Below, in pieces: positions 44,840 through 52,753 of a stretch of DNA of 64,000 nucleotides. The translations under genes and the position numbers were made by a program. The stretch is from NCBI RefSeq assembly GCF_003387075.1, contig NZ_QUMQ01000001.1, positions 6,634,001-6,698,000 on the forward strand, read 5' to 3'. The notes under the pieces were generated by a model that saw only the letters and a program-made list of their open reading frames with translations, had not been told where the DNA came from and made no database searches. The stretch is from Asanoa ferruginea (GTDB lineage: Bacteria; Actinomycetota; Actinomycetes; Mycobacteriales; Micromonosporaceae). Within the stretch, counting starts at the first letter, position 1. Each line of letters starts with the position of its first letter.

Positions 44840-45741
44840 CCGGTCCCGCTCGCAGGGGCGAGGGTGCTGCCGGCCGCAGGGGGCCGCTTCGCCCAGCGGG
44901 TGAGGGCGACCCCGATCAGCACGATCGCCATGCCCGCGGCGATCCGGAAGCTGAAATCCTCGCCGAGCACGACGACACCCAGCGCCACCGAGACTACCGG
45001 CAGCAGGTAGCCGACGGTCGCGGCGTTGGTGGCGCCCTCGGCGGCGATGATCCGGTAGGTGAGGTGGAAGGTCACCCCGGTCGCGGCGACGCCCAGGATC
45101 AGCACCCCGATCAGCCGTGCCGGGCCGAGGTGTAGCGGCGTCAGGCCACCCGCCGGCAGGGTCAGCGCGGTCAGGCCGGTCGCCGCCAGAAGTTGCGCGG
45201 CGGACAGGGAGATCGTGGGGATGCCCCGGCCGACGAGGTTGCGGCCCATGTAGGCGAAGCCGACCGCATAGCTCGCCGCCGCGACGACGATCGCGAGCGC
45301 GCCCCAACCGATGGTCCCGGTGCTCTGCCAGGGCGCGAAGATCAGCACGACGCCCGCGAAGCCGAGCCCGACACCGAGCAGCCGGACCGGCGGCAGGCCC
45401 CGCTCGGCGCGGATCAGCAGTGTCCACAGTGGCGTCGTCGCATTCAGCACGCCGGCTACGCCCGAGTCGATGGTCTGCTGGCCGACGCTGAACATGGCGA
45501 ACGGCAAGGCGTTGCAGAAGAACGCGGCCACCACGATGTGACCCCAGACCGCCCGGCCGCGCGGCAGTCGCTTGCCGGTGGCCCAGCAGGTGACCAGGAG
45601 GGCGGCCGAGCCGAGCAGGCACCGGCTGAGGGTGACCTGCACCGGCGTCAGCGCGTCGAGCGCGAGCTCGATCCAGAGGAAGGTCGATCCCCACAACAGG
45701 GCGAGCACGCCCACCCGCAACGTTCTGTCCACGGCCTGCAC
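44836..45741 (-). CDS. EamA/DMT-family transporter
   Basis: About 301 residues, ten spans, two EamA repeats (LLWGSTFLWIELALDALTPVQVTLSRCLLG; VTFHLTYRIIAAEGATNAATVGYLLPVVSVALG). Start is uncertain: GTG 45741 has AGGG close upstream; GTG 45732 gives VDRTLRVG; ATG 45786 would lie inside the repeated control motif shared with the divergent LysR gene and is less likely. The LysR protein next door is its probable regulator. Export substrate unknown. The stop shares CTAG with the DDN-like gene. Confidence 0.9.
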   Translation of the reverse strand: MQAVDRTLRVGVLALLWGSTFLWIELALDALTPVQVTLSRCLLGSAALLVTCWATGKRLPRGRAVWGHIVVAAFFCNALPFAMFSVGQQTIDSGVAGVLNATTPLWTLLIRAERGLPPVRLLGVGLGFAGVVLIFAPWQSTGTIGWGALAIVVAAASYAVGFAYMGRNLVGRGIPTISLSAAQLLAATGLTALTLPAGGLTPLHLGPARLIGVLILGVAATGVTFHLTYRIIAAEGATNAATVGYLLPVVSVALGVVVLGEDFSFRIAAGMAIVLIGVALTRWAKRPPAAGSTLAPASGTG

Positions 45742-45774
45742 GCTGCCCTGGCCGACCTGGAAGGACAAGCGAAG

Positions 45775-45805
45775 AGTTCTGCACATCCGTTAAGTTCTGC
45801 TACAT
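45775..45805. promoter_or_regulatory. Direct repeat AGTTCTGC in DMT-lysR divergent promoter
   Basis: AGTTCTGC occurs at 45775-45782 and 45793-45800, 18 bases apart, each followed by ACAT or TACAT. The pair lies at the mouth of both divergent genes; the adjacent LysR protein is the likely binder (inference). Confidence 0.4.
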
Positions 45806-46685
45806 GCTTGATATGCGTCGCATGCAGGTCCTTCGGGCGGTGGTATCCAGCGGTTCGGTGACGGCCGCGGCCGCCCACCTGGGCTTCACCCCGTCGGCGG
45901 TCAGCCAGCAGGTGGCCGCGCTGGAGAAGGAGGCGGGGATCGCCCTGCTGGAGCGGGTCGGCCGAGGCGTCCGCCCCACGGCGGCCGGCCGGCTGCTGAC
46001 GGGCCACGCGGCCGTGATCAGCCAGCATGTCGCCGAGGCCGAGACCGCGCTGGCCGACCTGCGGGCTGGGCGGACGGGCCGGCTGGCGGTCCGCTATTTC
46101 GCCTCGATCGGCCCGACGATGCTGGCGCCGGCCCTGGCCCGGGCCCGCCGCGCGCACCCGGGCGTGGCGATCGACCCCAAGCTGAGCGATCTCGAGGACC
46201 CGGAACCGTTGGTGGAGCAGGGTGAGGTCGACCTGGCCGTCGTGGTCCGCCACCCGGGCGCCGAAAGCCGCCCCGGGGTCAGTCTCGTGCGGTTGCGCGA
46301 GGACGCCTACCAGGCGGTGCTGCCGACCGGCCACCCGCTCGCCGCGCGCCGGGTGGTCGACCTGGCCGACCTCGCGGTGGAACCGTGGGTGGGCAGCGAG
46401 CCGCCGGGCCCGTGCCGGGAACCGATCATCGCGGCCTGCGCCGCGGCGGGCTTCACCCCGGACATCGTGGCGACGTCGGAGGACTACGCCACGGCACAGG
46501 GTTTCGTGGCGGCCGGCCTCGGCGTCAGCCTGATCCCGCGACTCGGCCTGTGCGCCCGCCACCCGGGCGTCGCCGTCCGCCGGGTCCGCCGTCCGGAGCC
46601 GACCAGGACGATCTACGCGGCGGTACGCGAGGGCTCGCTGACCCAGCCCGCCCTCCGGGCGTTGCTCGAGGCCCTGGTCGCCTAA
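45804..46685 (+). CDS. LysR-family transcriptional regulator
   Basis: 293 residues. HTH at residues 5-62 (RMQVLRAVVSSGSVTAAAAHLGF, PSAVSQQVAALEKEAGIALLERVG) and an effector domain from about GRLAVRYFASIGPTMLAP. The gene is divergent from the DMT transporter, the probable target. The TAA stop overlaps the TAG of the convergent small membrane gene through CTAA. Confidence 0.93.
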   Translation: MLDMRRMQVLRAVVSSGSVTAAAAHLGFTPSAVSQQVAALEKEAGIALLERVGRGVRPTAAGRLLTGHAAVISQHVAEAETALADLRAGRTGRLAVRYFASIGPTMLAPALARARRAHPGVAIDPKLSDLEDPEPLVEQGEVDLAVVVRHPGAESRPGVSLVRLREDAYQAVLPTGHPLAARRVVDLADLAVEPWVGSEPPGPCREPIIAACAAAGFTPDIVATSEDYATAQGFVAAGLGVSLIPRLGLCARHPGVAVRRVRRPEPTRTIYAAVREGSLTQPALRALLEALVA

Positions 46686-46852
46686 CCGCGGCGGGTCCGC
46701 CGGAACACCGTGGCGACCGCGACCACGGCCAGCAGCGGCACGATGAAGAACACCCAGGCGCCGCCCGGCCCCAGACTGTCCCGGACCACCATGGCCAGCA
46801 GAATCGCCGTCACCGCGGCGACGACTGGGTAGATCGTCCAACTCGGCTTCAT
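46682..46852 (-). CDS. Small two-span membrane protein
   Basis: 56 residues: short N-terminus (MKPSWTIYP), span 1 VVAAVTAILLAMVV, a short loop with DSLGPGG, span 2 AWVFFIVPLLAVVAVATVF, and a basic end RRTRRG. AGAGG lies just before the ATG. The basic tail predicts a cytoplasmic C-terminus. It has no recognisable family. It diverges from the PAP2 gene and is convergent with LysR. Confidence 0.65.
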   Translation of the reverse strand: MKPSWTIYPVVAAVTAILLAMVVRDSLGPGGAWVFFIVPLLAVVAVATVFRRTRRG

Positions 46853-46931
46853 GCACCTCTCTGTACCCGCCGCCCGGCCGACCCATGCCACGGGACAGTG
46901 CGCACGGCCGTCGATGGCTACCCTCTGGTGG

Positions 46932-47636
46932 ATGAGCCGGCCCGGGTGGCGCACGGCATTGGCGCTGGTCGCCGGTTTCGCGGTGCTGACCTGGGCGTTG
47001 GCCGCGGGCGTGTTCCTCGACGTCGACGTGGCCGTCCGCGACTGGAGCGACGCGCACCGCCCCGAGCCCGCGCGGCTGGTTGCCAAGACTCTCTACTTCC
47101 TCGGTTCGGCCAACCTGCTCGCCGCGATCCTGATCGTGGTCGCGGGCGTGCTGGCGGCCCGCGACCGCACCCTGCGCCCGGTCCTGCTGGTCCTCGTCAC
47201 GGCCGCGACCAGCTACGTGGTGGTCGTCCCGCTGAAGATTGCCGCCGACCGCTCCGCGCCGCACGCACCGTGGCCCGACGCGGTCGAGCTGTTCGCCAAC
47301 GACGCCGGCTGGTCCTATCCGTCCGGCCACGCCGTCAACACCCTGATCTGGTATCCGATCCTGGTGCTGCTGATCGAGCGCGCCCTCCGCCGCCCGCTGT
47401 CCACTGTCGTCCGCCGCGCCATCCTGATCACCCCCGTGGTGATCGTCTTCGCCGCGATCACCTACCTCGGCTTCCACTGGCTCACCGACAGCGTGGCCGG
47501 CGTCCTCCTCGGCGCGGCACTCTGGCTCGTGCTGCGCCGGCTCCAGCTCGACGACCCCGCTCGACGGCCCCCGCTCGACGGCCCCCACCCCGCCGAGGGC
47601 CGTCGAGCGGTAGCTAGGCGCCGAGTCGATAGGTGA
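46932..47636 (+). CDS. PAP2-family phosphatase (membrane)
   Basis: About 234 residues, five to six spans. The three-part phosphatase site is KIAADRSAP (motif 1), YPSGHAVN (motif 2), and TYLGFHWLTDSVAG (motif 3, with the Arg-x5-His variant altered). Likely substrates are phosphatidic acid or polyprenyl diphosphates. ATG 46932 is chosen; ATG 46914 is in frame and possible. The last ~35 codons run through the terminator hairpin and overlap the convergent RibD-like gene by 23 bases, so the C-terminal tail (PPLDGPHPAEGRR...) is probably not structured. Confidence 0.87.
   Translation: MSRPGWRTALALVAGFAVLTWALAAGVFLDVDVAVRDWSDAHRPEPARLVAKTLYFLGSANLLAAILIVVAGVLAARDRTLRPVLLVLVTAATSYVVVVPLKIAADRSAPHAPWPDAVELFANDAGWSYPSGHAVNTLIWYPILVLLIERALRRPLSTVVRRAILITPVVIVFAAITYLGFHWLTDSVAGVLLGAALWLVLRRLQLDDPARRPPLDGPHPAEGRRAVARRRVDR
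47572..47609. terminator. Bidirectional terminator hairpin
   Basis: CGCTCGACGGCCC (47572-47584) and GGGCCGTCGAGCG (47597-47609) form a perfect 13-bp stem with a 12-base loop. It is inside the 3' end of the PAP2 frame and just beyond the stop of the convergent RibD-like gene (47614). A second copy of the left arm's CCCGCTCGACGG precedes it. Confidence 0.75.
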
Positions 47637-48189
47637 GGAAGGCGAGGCTGTCGCCGACCGTGCGGGCGTCGACCAGGCGCATCGGCTTGGCGCTGCTGGT
47701 CTCGCCGAACAGGCGGTCGCCGGCGCCCAGCACGGTTGGGTAGACCATCAGGCGCACCTCGTCGGCCAGGTCGTTCTCGATCAGGGTTCGCGCCAGCGGC
47801 AGGCTGGCGTACACCACGATCTCGCCGTTGAGGGTTTCCTTCAGTTCCTTCGTCGCGGTCAGCGCGTCGCCGCTCGGGAGGACCGTGGTGTGGGGCCATT
47901 GCGGGTCTTGCAGGGTTGTGGAGATGACGTATTTGGGCAGTTCCCGGAGGCGGTCGGCCCAGTCGCCGGGTCGGTCCGCCCAGCGGGTGGCGAAGTAGTC
48001 GTAGCTGCGCCGGCCCAGCAGCATCGCCGAGGCGGCCAGCGCCTCCTCGTATTCGGCCGCGGCCCATGCGGTCCGGTCGGCGTCGCTGATTCCGTTGAAC
48101 CAGCCGCCGCGGTCGAAGTCGCCCTCGCCGGTCGGGTCCTGCACGACGCCGTCGAGCGTGATGTTCTGGCTGATGATGATCTTTGCCAT
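47614..48189 (-). CDS. Dihydrofolate reductase/RibD-C family protein
   Basis: 191 residues with the RibD C-terminal (DHFR-like) fold: KIIISQNITLDGVVQDP at the N-terminus, AAEYEEALAASAMLLGRRSYDYFATRW, PKYVISTTLQDP, EIVVYASLPLARTLIENDLADEVRLMVYPTVLGAG. These YyaP-type proteins bind NADPH and are common next to ECF sigma factors, as here. GGAGA lies about 9 bases before ATG. Divergent from the SigG-type gene over 123 bases with a composite hairpin. True reductase substrate unknown. Confidence 0.9.
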   Translation of the reverse strand: MAKIIISQNITLDGVVQDPTGEGDFDRGGWFNGISDADRTAWAAAEYEEALAASAMLLGRRSYDYFATRWADRPGDWADRLRELPKYVISTTLQDPQWPHTTVLPSGDALTATKELKETLNGEIVVYASLPLARTLIENDLADEVRLMVYPTVLGAGDRLFGETSSAKPMRLVDARTVGDSLAFLTYRLGA

Positions 48190-48238
48190 GGCTGGTCTCT
48201 CCTCGCACGGTGAGTTGCTGTCACCGATACCGACACCG

Positions 48239-48281
48239 CACCGGCCGCGAAAGGGGCGCCCCCTTTCCGCCTCGGCCGGTG
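48239..48281. promoter_or_regulatory. Composite inverted repeat between ribD-like and sigG-like genes
   Basis: Outer arms CACCGGCCG (48239-48247) and CGGCCGGTG (48273-48281) enclose an inner hairpin GAAAGGGG (48249-48256) / CCCCTTTC (48260-48267). It lies 31 bases upstream of the sigma ATG and could be a leader structure, an operator or both. Confidence 0.45.
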
Positions 48282-48312
48282 TCGACACAGGGAGAAGCGA
48301 GAGGGTGAAGAC

Positions 48313-49257
48313 ATGACAGACGCGATCACGCGGGCGCGGGCCGGGAGCGGAGAGGCGTTCCAGGAGCTGACCGAGCCCTACCGGCGCGAACTGCTGGTGC
48401 ACTGCTACCGGATGCTCGGGTCGATACAGGACGCCGAGGACATCCTTCAGGAGACGCTGCTGGCGGCCTGGCAAAGCCTCCACGGGTACGAAGGCCGCGC
48501 CTCGCTGCGCACGTGGCTCTACCGGATCGCCACCAACCGGTGCCTCAACGCGCGCCGGTCGGCCAGCCGGCGCCCGGCCAAGGAGTGGGACGTGCCCAAC
48601 GTCGAACGGCCCGAGCCGACCCGCCTCGGTGAGGTGGTCTGGCTGGAACCGATCCCCGACGTGCTGCTCGGGCCGGAGGACCGCTACGAGCAGTCGGAAT
48701 CGGTCTCGCTGGCCTTCGTGACCGCGCTACAGACGTTGCCGCCGCGGCAGGTCGCCGTGCTGATCCTGCGTGACGTGCTCGGCTTCCACGCCGCCGAGGT
48801 GGCCGAGATGCTCGACCGCAGCGTCGAGTCGGTGAAGAGCGCGCTCAAGCGGGCCCGTGCCGCCCTTCCGGCGCCGCCGGTCGCCACCGCGCCGGCCGCC
48901 GAGGAAGCCGTCGTGGCCCAGTTCGTCGACGCCTGGCAGTCGGCAGACGTCGAGGCGCTGGTGGCGCTGCTCACCGACGACGTCTTCATGTCGATGCCGC
49001 CGATGCCTTTCGAGTACGAGGGCCGCGACGCCGTCGCCCGCTTCTGCGCCGCCATCTTCGGGGCCGGCCGCCGGTTCGACCTCGTGCCGACCCGGGCCAA
49101 CGGGCAGCCGGCGTTCGGTGCCTACGTGCACGGCCCCGACGGGGTCAGCCACGGCACCGGCCTTTACGTGCTCACTGTCGACGGCGGCCGGATCAGCGCG
49201 CTGACCCGCTTCGAGAGCGGCATCCTGGCGAGGTTCGGGATGCCGAGGTCGATCTAG
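48313..49257 (+). CDS. ECF sigma factor with C-terminal SnoaL-like domain (SigG/TIGR02960 type)
   Basis: 314 residues. Region 2: FQELTEPYRRELLVHCYRMLGSIQDAEDILQETLLAAW; region 4: ALQTLPPRQVAVLILRDVLGFHAAEVAEMLDRSVESVKSALKRARAAL. Residues ~200-314 form an NTF2/SnoaL-like domain (VVAQFVDAWQSADVEALVALLTDDVFMSMPPMPFEYEG), which in this group replaces a separate anti-sigma factor and may sense a small ligand or tune activity. M. tuberculosis SigG has the same architecture. The neighbouring RibD-like and PPOX genes may be targets. Its stop shares CTAG with the PPOX gene. Confidence 0.92.
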   Translation: MTDAITRARAGSGEAFQELTEPYRRELLVHCYRMLGSIQDAEDILQETLLAAWQSLHGYEGRASLRTWLYRIATNRCLNARRSASRRPAKEWDVPNVERPEPTRLGEVVWLEPIPDVLLGPEDRYEQSESVSLAFVTALQTLPPRQVAVLILRDVLGFHAAEVAEMLDRSVESVKSALKRARAALPAPPVATAPAAEEAVVAQFVDAWQSADVEALVALLTDDVFMSMPPMPFEYEGRDAVARFCAAIFGAGRRFDLVPTRANGQPAFGAYVHGPDGVSHGTGLYVLTVDGGRISALTRFESGILARFGMPRSI

Positions 49258-49724
49258 GCCGGCGCGCGGTCCGGCGGGAAGCCGCCGGTCGCGATCGGGC
49301 CCCAGGTGTCGATCGTGACGCGGATCAGCGACTTGCCCTGCCGGCGCATCGCCTCGCGGTATTCCGCCCAGTCCGGGTGTTCGCCGGCGATGCAGCGGAA
49401 GTAGTCGACCAGCGCGTCCTCGGTCTCCGCCGCCGGCATGTCGAGCACCTCGGCCGTGCCGTCGACCTGGACGTAGGGGTCGTTCCAGTCGTCGGAGTGG
49501 ACCAGCACGCTGGCGGCCGGGTTGCGGCGCAGGTTGACCGCCTTGGCGCGGTCCGGATAAGTGGAGATCACGATCCGGCCCGCGCCGTCGACGCCGCCCG
49601 AAACCGGGGACAGTTGCGGACGGCCGTCGCGGCGGAAGGTCACCAGGGTGAGCCGGTGCCGGGTGCGGACGAACTCGATGAGCTGGTCGCGGTCGACCCG
49701 GTCGGCGGTTGCGATCTTGGGCAC
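49254..49724 (-). CDS. PPOX-class F420-dependent oxidoreductase-like protein
   Basis: 156 residues of the pyridoxamine-oxidase-like split-barrel fold, Rv1155 class. Segments: LIEFVRTRHRLTLVTFRRDGRPQLSPVSGGVD, RIVISTYPDRAKAVNLRRNPAASVLVHSDDWNDPYVQVDGTAEV, and a C-terminal GKSLIRVTIDTWGP. Arg/Lys residues in RAKAVNLRRNP fit F420 rather than FMN binding, but this is an inference. Function probably in reduction of an unknown substrate. Convergent with the SigG-type gene, sharing CTAG. Confidence 0.88.
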   Translation of the reverse strand: MPKIATADRVDRDQLIEFVRTRHRLTLVTFRRDGRPQLSPVSGGVDGAGRIVISTYPDRAKAVNLRRNPAASVLVHSDDWNDPYVQVDGTAEVLDMPAAETEDALVDYFRCIAGEHPDWAEYREAMRRQGKSLIRVTIDTWGPIATGGFPPDRAPA

Positions 49725-49746
49725 CCGATCAGGTTACCCGGGCCGC

Positions 49747-50757
49747 TCAGCGCTCGCTGTCCAGCAAGTGGAGCTGCTGGTCCATGTAGCGGCCGCCGGC
49801 GGCGGCACCGGCCGGAACCGCGGCCTCGATCCGGGCGAGCACCTCGGGGGAGAGGGTCAGCTCGGCCGCACCGAGCGACTCGGCGAGGCGGTCCCGACGG
49901 CGGGCACCGACCAGCGGCACCACGTCGGCGCCCTGAGCGGCGACCCACGCGATCGCGACCTGGCTGGTGGTCGCGCCGAGGTCCGCGGCGACCCGGGCGA
50001 GCTCCTCGACCAGGCGCAGGTTGGCGGCCAGGTTGTCGCCGCTGAACCGGGGGAGCGCCGAGCGGAAGTCGCGCGCGCCGAGCTCCTGGTTGACCGTCCA
50101 CTGGCCGCTGAGCAGCCCGCGGGACAGCACGCCATAGGCGGTCAGGCCGATGCCGAGCTCGCGCAACGTCGGGATGATCTCCTGCTCCGGGCCACGGGAC
50201 AGCAGCGAGTATTCGATCTGGAGGTCGCTGATCGGCGCCACCGCCGCTGCCCGCCGGATCGTGGAGGCGCCCACTTCGGACAGTCCGATGTGGCGGATGT
50301 AGCCGGCCTCCTGCATGTCGCGCAGTGCGCCGACGGTCTCCTCGATGGGGATGTCGGGGTTGAGGCGCGACGGCCGGTAGATGTCGATGTAGTCGGTCTC
50401 CAGCCGGCGCAGCGACTGGGCCAGGCGGTCGCGCACGGCCGACGCCGACACGTCGTAGGGGACCGGCTGGAACGAGCCGTCCGGGTTCTTCCGGCTGCCG
50501 AACTTGACGCTGAGCACGACGTCTTCGCGGCGCCGGCCGCGCAGCGCGCGGGAGATCAGCATCTCGTTGTGTCCGGAGCCGTAGAAGTCGGCGGTGTCGA
50601 TCAGGTTCAGCCCGGAGTCCAGAGCGGCGTGGATCGTAGCGATACTTTCGGTTTCGTCGGCCGGGCCGTACATGTCAGACATGCCCATCGCGCCCAGGCC
50701 GAGCGCGCCGACGACCGGTCCGGTCGTACCCAACTTGCGTGTGCCGATTGTCGTCAT
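49747..50757 (-). CDS. Aldo/keto reductase
   Basis: 336-residue NADPH-dependent TIM-barrel reductase. Conserved: LGLGAMGMSDMYG, NLIDTADFYGSGHNEMLISRAL (Asp and Tyr of the tetrad), SVKFGSR (Lys), and VPLVGARR for cofactor. The catalytic His segment is altered: DYIDIYRPSRLNPDIP replaces the usual DLYxxHR, so the histidine is missing at that point. The start 50757 coincides with the transcription start predicted from TAACGT in the divergent operator, giving a leaderless mRNA. Regulated with high likelihood by the TetR protein encoded divergently. Confidence 0.92.
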   Translation of the reverse strand: MTTIGTRKLGTTGPVVGALGLGAMGMSDMYGPADETESIATIHAALDSGLNLIDTADFYGSGHNEMLISRALRGRRREDVVLSVKFGSRKNPDGSFQPVPYDVSASAVRDRLAQSLRRLETDYIDIYRPSRLNPDIPIEETVGALRDMQEAGYIRHIGLSEVGASTIRRAAAVAPISDLQIEYSLLSRGPEQEIIPTLRELGIGLTAYGVLSRGLLSGQWTVNQELGARDFRSALPRFSGDNLAANLRLVEELARVAADLGATTSQVAIAWVAAQGADVVPLVGARRRDRLAESLGAAELTLSPEVLARIEAAVPAGAAAGGRYMDQQLHLLDSER

Positions 50758-50766
50758 GCCGGCCAC

Positions 50767-50804
50767 GTTAGCACCGCTCACGCCAGAACGTGATCGGTGC
50801 TAAC
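50767..50804. promoter_or_regulatory. Inverted repeat operator with mirrored -10 boxes (AKR/tetR)
   Basis: GTTAGCACCG (50767-50776) and CGGTGCTAAC (50795-50804) are perfect inverted arms 18 bases apart. TAACAT (50801-50806) points at tetR with start expected at 50813 (its GTG), and TAACGT on the minus strand (50770-50765) points at the AKR gene with start expected at 50758. A TetR dimer on each arm would block both. Confidence 0.65.
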
Positions 50805-50812
50805 ATGTGGCG

Positions 50813-51493
50813 GTGACAACACCCCGGGAACGGATCCTCGCCGCGGCGGCCCACCTCCTGGCCAGCGGTGGTCGCGAGGCCGTCTCGACGCGGGCGGTCA
50901 GCGCGGCGGCGGGCGTCCAGGCCCAGACCATCTACCGGCAGTTCGGTGACATGGCCGGCCTGTTCGCGGCGGTCGCCGACGGGGCGTGGGCCAGCTATTT
51001 GGAGCAGAAGCGCTCCGGCGAGAAATATGACGACCCGCTGGCCGACCTGGTCGCCGGCTGGGACCTGCACGTCGAGTTCGGGCTGGCCAACCCGGCCCTC
51101 TACAAGCTGATCTTCAGCGACTCCCGGCCCAGCCAGCCCTCGGCGATCAGCGGCGAGGGGCACGACCTGCTCGCCGGCATCCTGCGCCGGGTCGCGGCCG
51201 CCGGCCGGCTGCGGGTGCCGGTCGAAACCGCGACCCCGATGGTGTACGCGGCCAGCGTCGGCGCCACCCTCGCGCTGATCGCCGCACAGGGCACCGGCAC
51301 GCTCGAGCAGCACCGCGCGCTCTCGCACAACCTGCGCGACGCGGTCCTGGCCGCGGTGCTGGCGGCGCCGACCAGCGACGGGGTCGGGTCGCCGGCGGTC
51401 GCGCTCAAGGCCGCGCTGCCGGCCGTCGCCGACCGGTTCAGCCCGGCCGAGCGGGTGCTGCTCGGCGAGTGGCTGGACCGGATCGCCCCCTGA
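50813..51493 (+). CDS. TetR/AcrR-family transcriptional regulator
   Basis: 226 residues (GTG 50807 is an alternative start). The HTH is PRERILAAAAHLLASGGREAVSTRAVSAAAGVQAQTIYRQFGDMAGLF, with the family's closing YRQFGDM motif. The C-terminal ligand domain matches TetR_C of the type with W-x-Y-L and a long helix bundle. GTG 50813 coincides with the transcription start predicted from TAACAT, so it is likely leaderless. It probably represses the divergent aldo/keto reductase and itself. Its TGA abuts the convergent VOC gene's stop (TGATCA). Confidence 0.92.
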   Translation: MTTPRERILAAAAHLLASGGREAVSTRAVSAAAGVQAQTIYRQFGDMAGLFAAVADGAWASYLEQKRSGEKYDDPLADLVAGWDLHVEFGLANPALYKLIFSDSRPSQPSAISGEGHDLLAGILRRVAAAGRLRVPVETATPMVYAASVGATLALIAAQGTGTLEQHRALSHNLRDAVLAAVLAAPTSDGVGSPAVALKAALPAVADRFSPAERVLLGEWLDRIAP

Positions 51494-51868
51494 TCACTCC
51501 GGGCCGGCCAGCCCCATCAGGTTGCCCTCCGGGTCGGTGAAGTGGCCGACGACCAGGCCGCCGTCGGGCCGCCGGCTCGGGCCCATCCGCCGGGTGCCGC
51601 CGAGCCGCTCGGCGGCCAGCAACGCCTCCTCGACGTTGGGCACGAAGACGTAGAACACGGTCTGGGCCGGGTAACCGGGCCCACCGCCGACGCCACCGGG
51701 GATCCCGTCGCCCTCCGGCTGGACGAATCCGTAGTCGTCGGGGACGGAGACCTCCTCGACGACCGGGTTGCTGGTGTCGAACCGCCAGCCGAACAGGTTG
51801 CCGTAGTAGTCTCGCAACCCCGAGGGGTCCGTTCCGATGATCTCGAAGTGCACGACAGGCTGTGCCAT
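51494..51868 (-). CDS. VOC-family protein (glyoxalase/extradiol fold)
   Basis: 124 residues. HFEIIGTDPSGLRDYYGNLFGWRF, GFVQPEGDGIPGGVGGG, TVFYVFVPNVEEALLAAERLGG, VVGHFTDPEGNLMGLAG show two beta-alpha-beta-beta-beta modules with metal-ligand-like His and Glu positions (HFEI, GHF). Members of this subgroup are annotated as glyoxalase/bleomycin resistance-like without a defined reaction. It abuts the tetR stop with no spacer and diverges from the second aldo/keto reductase. Confidence 0.85.
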   Translation of the reverse strand: MAQPVVHFEIIGTDPSGLRDYYGNLFGWRFDTSNPVVEEVSVPDDYGFVQPEGDGIPGGVGGGPGYPAQTVFYVFVPNVEEALLAAERLGGTRRMGPSRRPDGGLVVGHFTDPEGNLMGLAGPE

Positions 51869-51913
51869 GGCGCCATCCTTTCGTCCCGGAGGCCACAGCC
51901 TAAGCTGGCGGGC

Positions 51914-52753
51914 ATGGCCAAGATCTCTATTCCGACGCGTACGCTCAACGACGGCTACCAGATGCCCTGGCTGGGCCTGGGCACCTGGCCGTTGCAGGGG
52001 CGCCAGTTGACGGACTCGATCCTCGCCGCGATCGAGCTGGGCTACCGGCTGATCGACACCGCGAGCAGATACGGCAACGAGGACGCGGTCGGCGCGGCCA
52101 TCCGGGAGAGCGGCCTGCCGCGCGAGGACTTCTTCGTCACCACCAAGCTGGCGGGCCGCGACCAGGGCAAGCCCTACGTGCGGGAGGGCTTCTCCGCCTC
52201 GCTGGAGCGGCTCGGCCTCGACTACGTCGACCTCTACCTGATCCACTGGCCATTGCCGCTGCTGGGCCGCTACGTCGAGTCGTACGTGGAGATGGTCGCG
52301 CTCCAGCAGGAGGGCCTGATCCGCTCGGTCGGCGTCTCCAACTTCCTCGACGACCACATCGCCGCCATCGTCGCGGCGACCGGGGTGCAGCCCGCGGTCG
52401 ACCAGATCCAGGTCTCGCCGACGCACGCCCAGGTCGACGTGGTCGAGGCGGTGTCCCGTGGCGGCACGGTCGTGCAGGCGTGGCGGCCGCTGGAGCGCAA
52501 CGGGGGCATCCTCGAGCACCCGACCGTGACCGGCATCGCCGACCGGCTCGGCGTCGCGCCGTCGCAGGTGGTGCTCCGCTGGCTGATCGAGCGCGACATC
52601 ACCACGACGCCGCACTCGAGCAACCCGGACCGCCAGCGGCTCAACGCCGACATCTTCGAGTTTTCCCTCGAGCCCGCCGACGTCGCGGCGATCACCGCCC
52701 TCGACGTCGGCGCGCCCGTCAAGCAGGACCCGAAGACCTGGGAAGAGTTCTAG
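51914..52753 (+). CDS. Aldo/keto reductase (2,5-diketogluconate reductase type)
   Basis: 279 residues. LGLGTWPLQGRQLTDSILAAIELGYRLIDTASRYGNEDAVG holds catalytic Asp and Tyr, FVTTKLAGRDQG the Lys, and YVDLYLIHWPLPLLGRYVES the His; GVSNFLDDHI and the C-terminal TTPHSSNPDRQRLNADIFEFSL complete the cofactor site. All four catalytic residues are present, unlike the neighbouring reductase. It is divergent from the VOC gene across 45 bases. The TAG stop shares CTAG with the convergent hydrolase. Confidence 0.94.
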   Translation: MAKISIPTRTLNDGYQMPWLGLGTWPLQGRQLTDSILAAIELGYRLIDTASRYGNEDAVGAAIRESGLPREDFFVTTKLAGRDQGKPYVREGFSASLERLGLDYVDLYLIHWPLPLLGRYVESYVEMVALQQEGLIRSVGVSNFLDDHIAAIVAATGVQPAVDQIQVSPTHAQVDVVEAVSRGGTVVQAWRPLERNGGILEHPTVTGIADRLGVAPSQVVLRWLIERDITTTPHSSNPDRQRLNADIFEFSLEPADVAAITALDVGAPVKQDPKTWEEF

